A stretch of DNA of 64,000 bases from Phylloscopus collybita. Its lineage: Eukaryota; Chordata; Aves; Passeriformes; Phylloscopidae. This document shows positions 57,400 through 64,000 of the stretch, piece by piece. The translations under genes were made by a program, and so were the position numbers. The notes beneath the pieces were generated by a model. It searched no databases, had not been told where the DNA came from, and saw only the letters and a program-made list of their open reading frames with translations. Positions within the stretch are counted from its first letter, which is position 1. The number at the start of each line of letters is the position of its first letter. The stretch lies in the NCBI GenBank assembly GCA_027886175.1, contig JAJNNQ010000137.1, positions 6,638,001 through 6,702,000 of the forward strand. The letters are read 5' to 3'.

Positions 57400-59684
57400 A
57401 TGTCTGAAGTTTCTGAAGCCGTGACTAAAGCTGACATCAAACCGAAATCTATGCATCGTGCCAAAATATGGTCAGATGATGTAGAGAACTTATACAGATT
57501 TCAGCAAGCTGGATACAGAGATGAGGTGGAATATAAACAAGTAAAACAAGTTGATGAGGTAAGATTTAGAACTTTGTAAAAGTTTCTACCTTAAGCTTCT
57601 GTGTCATGTAAAATGATTAAATAAAAATGGAGGTGCTGCTTATTTCCTTTCATTTAGGCTAGATATGTATTTCTGATACAGTTTCTTTACAGGTCTGACT
57701 CAAATTCTTGAGCTGTGTAGAATAACTGACAGAAGTGAAACAGAAACATTACCTAGCCTGTGTTTTGTTCCCTCTCTCTGATGCATTTAGAAGCATCACA
57801 GATCTCTTTGAACAGATGTAGCTGATCTCCAAAGGAGTAATTCAGTGTTGAGGGAAGAAATATTTCAAAGTGAGTTCTCTGAAGCTTCCCCATTAGTCTG
57901 TCAATAGACTTGACAGGAAACTCGTTGGCTGTGCATGGAGCCACTCCTGTGTCATTGCTACTGCTTCAGTTTGCAGCTGGATTGTGTGGTGGCACAGTCA
58001 GGCTTTGTGCACTCTCAGAACTTGGCCTCTATCAAAATGATGTGCACAATGGAAATGTTTGATGCCAGCTGTACTAAAGGCAGTTGTGACACAGGCTCTT
58101 GTCAACACCAAGGACTTGTGCCTCTGCTCACTGCAGTTGGTGGTGATGCTCCCCAGCGCATCAAATGAGCTATTGAGTAGTGTCAAATATCCAGTGGCTA
58201 CTCAAGGTTCAAAATAGCAACCGACAAGTTAATACAACAAACAATATATCATTTTTATTACAGCTTTGCAATTTACCTTCCAAAGCAGCAAATATAGTAT
58301 GAGGAACACCCTTTTAAAAGATGTTGAGCTCCTGTGCACATAAGAAACCACAGAAAGTTCCAAGAAACTCACTCTCCATTTAGTTAACGCAAAACATGTT
58401 GATGTACATCATCAGATACAGTTTATTATTTTATCATGAGCTCTGATACCACTGCAAAGGCGGTGGTATAATTTTCAGTAACTGCAGAAGGAAAACATGC
58501 CATTATCGTGGTAGGATCTGTGTGTTTAAGATTTATGGCACAACCACTGGCAGTTAAACCCTGGTGAGAGTTAAAGAAACCACTGACTCATTGTAATGTG
58601 AGTGTGCATTCTGTTCCAGCCTGTCAGGGCCTGGCAGTGATTCTCTTTCAACTTAAATATTCCAAAATGCCTTGTTTAGTCCATATTTGGTTTCTATAAT
58701 GCAGTTCTTATTAAAGATGTAATTATAATGGAGGTGGAATGAATATTAAGGCTGTTATGTTTAGACAGACAATGCAAATGACACAGCTGTATGCCTGAAG
58801 TCATAAGGTAAGTGATGAAACCACTTCTGGGGCTCTACCAATTAGAGAACACTCCAGTCTGATATCCTGTTGTCAGCCCTGCCTGGAAGAAAAATAAGAT
58901 GCTTATTACTTGATTTTTAAGGTTTAGTTTAATCAGAAGCAGTTGTAGATGCTCAAGTTGAAAGAGCTAAAGCCATAAAGCTGTTGAATGTGCAAAAACT
59001 GAAGCCTTTTATTTAAAGCTTTACACTGTGGAACAGTGAAGAGCACCAGGGTGATGCTGGGTCTATGTAGGACTGATCCTACTGTCTTTGAGACTAAGAC
59101 AGTCTGCAGCTTTATTTTCATGAAATTGCCAATGAAAATCACATTTCTCGTGGTGAGAAGGATCTGAAAGAGACCTTTAAGTGTATGTCAGTCTTACAGA
59201 AGCAGACTTTGGCAGCCTCTCCAATTACTGAATAACTGAGTAGCATCAATGTTACATTCCTAAACAAGGTGTTTTAAAAACTCGTCCAGTTTTAAATTAG
59301 CCTGTTAAGTATCCTTAGACTCCTATTTCTAGGCTTTTCAGATCACATAACTTTATACTCAACCTGAAAACTGGTTTCTGTCATCTTGTTCTCAATCTGT
59401 TTTTAAAGTTCAGCAAGTTAACACACAAATAGTATTTAGATGTAAAGGAGGGTTTCCTATGGAAGTATACCCTATATTCCTTGCAATGTCATGCACAAAC
59501 ATCTTTTAATGTGAGCGTGTTCAGATGATTTTATACCTTTTTGTTCTACTTACAGGTAGAGTGCTGGCCAGAAACTGGATTTGTTAAGAAACTTCAGAGA
59601 AGGGACAATACATTCTATTATTACAATAGGCAAAGAGAATGCGAAGACAAAGACGTCCATAAAGTGAAAGTTTATGTGTATTAG
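57400..59684 (+). CDS. MEIG1: MEIG1, spermiogenesis factor
   Basis: Two coding exons, 57400-57558 and 59556-59684 (TAG), give 95 residues (human 88). The first coding exon opens four bases before the ATG at a TTTCAG acceptor (57396), so the 5' UTR begins in an upstream untranslated exon. Diagnostic segments are [19 protein letters not shown], then [20 protein letters not shown] and the end VHKVKVYVY. The extra length is at the N terminus, with M at residue 18 as the alternative start. In mammals MEIG1 binds PACRG and is needed for manchette-based cargo transport and sperm tail assembly (established). The intron is 1,997 bp. Confidence 0.95.
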
Positions 59685-62600
59685 TGTTGTTACTGTTCTG
59701 ATTGGTTTGTTTTTATAAATTGTTTCTTAAGACCTGTAAGTAAATGAGTTGTGTAATCTGTCTTACCTTAAGTATCCATGTCATGTTTAAATAGAAAGAG
59801 GAGTGCTGGAATGTAGAGAAACCTGAACTATAGACATAGAAACTTCACTTTTTCCTTCCTATAAGCAAAAGTCGTCTTATTCTTAATTTTCCTGGTTACA
59901 AATGCTTTTACATAAAGCTAAAAACCTGGTAAATGGGCATCATATATTTCAGTTAACTGTATAACATCCATTGTAAGTACAGGCATCAATCTTAATTCCA
60001 AAAATATAATCTTGTTGGCACTGGTTAATTCAGCCACGGTCTCTTGGTGTAGCTGAGGTTTATGAGACTCCAAAGGGCCAAAGTGAGGCCAGAGCACTGA
60101 CTAACATTTCCTTGGAGCAGAGCAAGAAAAACAAGCAAAGAATTTAAGTGAAGGACACTGAACAATCAAGTAACAATGGCCAGTGCTGAGCTGCAGATAT
60201 AAAGACTGGTTATTGTGATAGAAAGTCACAACAGAAATGTCTTTCTGTCTATCCCCAAAGTATTTTTGTCAGGTGCCAGTATTAATTACTCAAAGAGGAA
60301 GTATTAATTGACTTAGTAGCATATGCCTTCTTGTGGGGGTGGATGTGGATTCACAGGTGTTGGGAACATGGAGTATGAAACTCCAGGGAGAAAATAAAAT
60401 CCACACCCGGTAACATTTAGGGGAAAGTGAGATACATAGGGGATGTGTGGGATTTCTGGGTAGAATTCATCTCATCTAACTTCAAATGTCACATTATCAA
60501 CATCCTCACCTGATCTTGTGGATCCACACCTGTCATTTGGACAGCCTTTTTCCTGAAAGAAGAGAAGCTCTTGTGGGCACAATCAATTTATTGTAAGTGC
60601 AGCTATGTAACATTTTCTTTGAATGTGCTGCTGTGACATCAGCTCTGCAGCAGCTGCCCATACCTGGGCTACTCTGAGACACTCAGTGAAGATGAAGAAC
60701 TCTACTTACCTTCACTCATGAGGGGATTTAATTAAAATACTTTGAGATGCCAAAACGCTTGATAGTTGACCAGTAGAACAGATTGTTTTTATGTAAACCA
60801 GTAGATGTGTTTGTGGTAGTTACAAAAAAAATTTGTTATTAATATTTCTTATCTCTAGACTGTTGACCAAGGGTATCTAAACTTAGTTTTAGGCATGAGC
60901 TAGCAATGTACATTTGACCACCTATCTTATGGATCTTCCTCATTTATTTGAGCCTAAGATGGAGGCAGACTCAAGATGAGAAATAGAGGACTTACAGCTC
61001 CTAGTCAAAATAAGTAATATGGATGCAATATTTAAAAGACCTCATTGATGATGACTGGTGAGGATTTCCTCATCTTATTTAGGCTACTTGGAAAGTTTTA
61101 TCTTTAATTTGTATGAACTCTGTTAGAGAAATACTGAAAAATACTCTGAAGCAACTATGAAACTTATATTTCCAGAAAGTTTTAATGGCATATAAAGAGA
61201 GAGTTACTGCAATGTAGAGAAATAAAGCATTGCTAAAATGAATGTCACTTCAGCCTTTCATTATGATTTCTTTTATGCTTGGAGTGCTCTGGATGTACTT
61301 TTTTAAGACAGGAGTTTTTGCATACTTTGCAGTTAAATAGTGGGAACAGAACAATTACCAGATAACCCATCTCTTTTGTCACTTTAGTTTATTGGATCTC
61401 ACTTTGTTAACTTTATAGATTCCTAAAAACAAAATATTCCAGTGGACATGAAAACAACCTTTAAAGAATTTCACAAAAAATAGATGTGTTGTATAGTCAG
61501 CTCAAGTTTATTGCCAGAAATTATTGCTATCAGCACACACAGAAGAAGTGAGAACATTTGGTACAGCCATTTTCTCAGTCTATAAAAAAGACATAGTTGG
61601 GCATTCAAGAACAAGAATTAAAACTGCAGATAACTTTTTAGGATTTAACGTGGATTCTTTTCCTCAAGAACGATTTTTAAAAGTTGAAACACATGTAAGA
61701 TTTTCTGGGATTCCCTCATTTACCTGACTACTCATCAATATTTTTGCAATATTGCTGGATGCTTCTGTCTGTATTTTAAAACCATGAGTGTGCATTTCAT
61801 GCAGCCCATGGATATTTCACTTCAAACGAGTAGCATGGGAATTCATGTTCCACTTTATATGAGTTGACAGATCCTTCCCACTTTGAGAGAGTGAACTACC
61901 TAGATATTACTTACATTTCTCAGCATCGTCAATGTAAAAAAAAGATTGAATGTTACTGTGAAATTTAAAATATTCACAGGATAAAAAAGAAAGACAAGCC
62001 TTTTAATTAGTAAAACCAGTTTACAGAGATGGCCTTTGTCAAGCCTGTGGTGAATTTGGGAGTTCTCTCAGTTCATTAGCAAAACAGCAGGTTTCGTTGG
62101 TTTTCCTTTGACATCCAGTTCATGCTAAACTTAAGGTAAAGTGGCCACTCCTGCAGCCTGCCAAAGTTCCTCCTGACCAGGCTTTGGCATTCAGCTGTGC
62201 TGGCTGAGCATGAAGCTGATACTTGAGTACCAACAAGGTTTCCTCTGCTGCCTGTGTGCTGCTGTCAAAAGAACTCAGTGTTTTCTCTTGTCTGATACAT
62301 CTCTAACTGAAATATCCCTGCCTCAGTTTTCAGCAGGTGGAGAACTGTGAGCTCACTTGTCTCTTAAGCTAAGTTATGAAGGAGTATCAGAAGTAAGCAA
62401 TCTGGGGAAGCTGTGCTTTGTTTAAGGGTGACACAACAGTACTTACCGACATAAATAATTTCTGAACATCATTATACGAAGTGTTTTTTACTGAATTTTA
62501 AAGAGCTAAAGCACATAGCTCAAGTTTTATTGCCTAGAGATGAAAATATGTGCTATTTTTCTGATTTGTGTCTTAGTAAAAAGTAATTCTGTAAAAAATA

Positions 62601-64000
62601 CTTTCCCAGGTAGTTATCTGTTGGTATTTCTCTTATCAGGGAACACTGCATGTACAGCTCTCAATGGCTGTTTGCAGCAGCTCAAGGAATGGCTGGTGGC
62701 AAGGCTCTCTGTTAGCTTGCAGCTGCCAAAGCCTGATCTACTTGGTCTAATTCTAATTCCCTTCATAGCTTTGTACAAGAGGAATAAATCCTTTCTGTCC
62801 CTGTTGAAGCTCACAAGAGTAGGGAAAACAAAGTCCCAAGACCTGCTTTTCAGGCTCTGTGTTTGACTGTTACACGTGAAATGGCAAGAGTGCAACCCTG
62901 TGTGTTCCAGGACGGTGTGCTCTGTTTTTCAGGCTTTACTGGGTTCCATTATGGAATGGTGTTTTCTGAGAGTGATACCGTGGTGGTTCGATTGCTTTGC
63001 AGTCTCAGCAACTCAAAGCTCCACACAGAAGGATGGTGGAAGTGTTTTGATTTTCACTTAGGCACCCGAATAGAAGGTTGTTTTTTCCATCTCTGAAGAC
63101 AGCTGAACCTCAGCCTTTTGGCTCGCAAACATGGTTCCCTTGTTTCAAAGTGTTGAAAATTGGTTGGCCTCGAACTCACTAAAAACAACTTTGTATCTCA
63201 GCAGCTGTTGGTGTTGCAGTTGCTCACACGTTTGATACAAATGAATGCTGCCTGAGAGCAGCTGGAATGGAGTTCCCTGTGCTCCTTGCAGGTTCTCTCC
63301 TGGTACTCCAGTTCCTCTGAATTTATCTTATTCATTGGATCTGCTTTCTCAGTAGCCTGCCTGTGCTGAACACCTCTTGGCAACTGTAATTACTTAAAAA
63401 CCCCCCACAATTTCTTTCTTGCTGCAATTGAGACTTTGCATTTAATTCAAGTCTGAGGCACAGCACCCTCACAAACAGCATTTGGGATGGTGACTGGGGA
63501 ATGTCTACTGACAGCAGAGTTCCGAGGTGGCACCCAAAAAATCACTGCAATGTAACTTTCAATGAACATAATCATTTTTATGGATGCTTTGTTCTGCCAG
63601 TGTATTTACATCTCTCAGTGTTGAGATAGAGTATCTTTGCTGCTTGTTGCTTTTGTGGCTCTTTTTTTCCCTCAGTACTTTTCCATATTCTCTGCCTTCA
63701 CAGAAACTCCACACTCATGGATCCCTTGAAAAGCCTGTCCAGCGTCCTCGATCCTGGCTCCCTCAACAAGCCCTGGCTCAGACCCTCAGTCTTTTCCAGG
63801 GGCTGGCACACAGCAAAGGTAATTAAGGATGGGATTTAATAAGAAGGCAGGCCAGACTGCATGGATCAGGGCCAGGGCCCAGCCAGGTGATTGTCCTGCC
63901 CTAGTGCTTGCTGTCATGTCTGATCCCTCCAACCTCCCTCCTTGTCATCTTCCCATACTTGTCCCATCCTGATCCTTCCCTTCCTGTGTCTTTGGTTATT
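59685..64000. other. MEIG1 3' region and intergenic sequence, no further gene recognised
   Basis: The first part is the MEIG1 3' UTR; a plus-strand AATAAA lies near 60394 (GAAAATAAAATCC), but a closer variant may be used. The mammalian neighbour OLAH was not found: no Gly-x-Ser-x-Gly thioesterase segment was seen in any open frame. The open frame at 62540-62866 has hydrophobic stretches but no family match or splice context. Confidence 0.5.

Noticed and set aside
62540..62866. 108-codon frame considered as an OLAH exon
   Set aside because: No thioesterase motif and no suitable splice sites; hydrophobic stretches alone are not enough.

Overview
The window is vertebrate nuclear DNA, almost certainly from a bird and plausibly a passerine. 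Spliced genes with GT-AG introns lie in AT-rich intergenic DNA. The dominant dispersed repeat is the CR1 LINE, mostly 5'-truncated 3' ends. A provirus with an env of avian alpharetrovirus type sits in the left third. I place four protein-coding genes exon by exon, in the order HSPA14 (+), SUV39H2 (+), DCLRE1C/Artemis (-), MEIG1 (+). From general knowledge this is the order seen in human 10p13.

Layout. Positions 1-8027 are intergenic with one CR1 copy and an unclassified CpG-bearing block. Positions 8028-13969 hold an endogenous retrovirus with both LTRs, a perfect 6-bp target duplication, a candidate primer binding site, a polypurine tract, a short gag remnant, about 2 kb of AT-rich sequence where the rest of gag and most of pol should be, an integrase remnant, and a frameshifted env whose last ~53 codons run into the 3' LTR. 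A CpG-island promoter at about 15.6-16.1 kb starts HSPA14 (14 coding exons, 505 residues). After a short gap and a perfect 25-copy hexamer repeat comes the SUV39H2 CpG island and gene (6 coding exons, 407 residues). Positions 36.6-42.4 kb hold the convergent 3' ends of SUV39H2 and DCLRE1C, with two long CR1 copies. DCLRE1C (14 coding exons, 708 residues) runs leftward from a CpG island at about 52.6-53.5 kb. This island is probably shared with MEIG1, whose two coding exons (95 residues) lie at 57.4-59.7 kb. I recognise no gene in the last 4 kb.

Function. The four host genes do not form a pathway. HSPA14 is a ribosome-associated Hsp70, SUV39H2 an H3K9 methyltransferase of heterochromatin, DCLRE1C the nuclease of V(D)J recombination and end joining, and MEIG1 a spermiogenesis factor. 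Points worth a second look are the mosaic provirus with Env/LTR overlap, an in-frame Artemis intron made of a 21-bp minisatellite that splits the metal-binding motif, an RFX X-box between DCLRE1C and MEIG1, and the hexamer tract upstream of SUV39H2. All exon calls were made by eye from splice consensus, reading phase and remembered family sequences; transcripts were not available.
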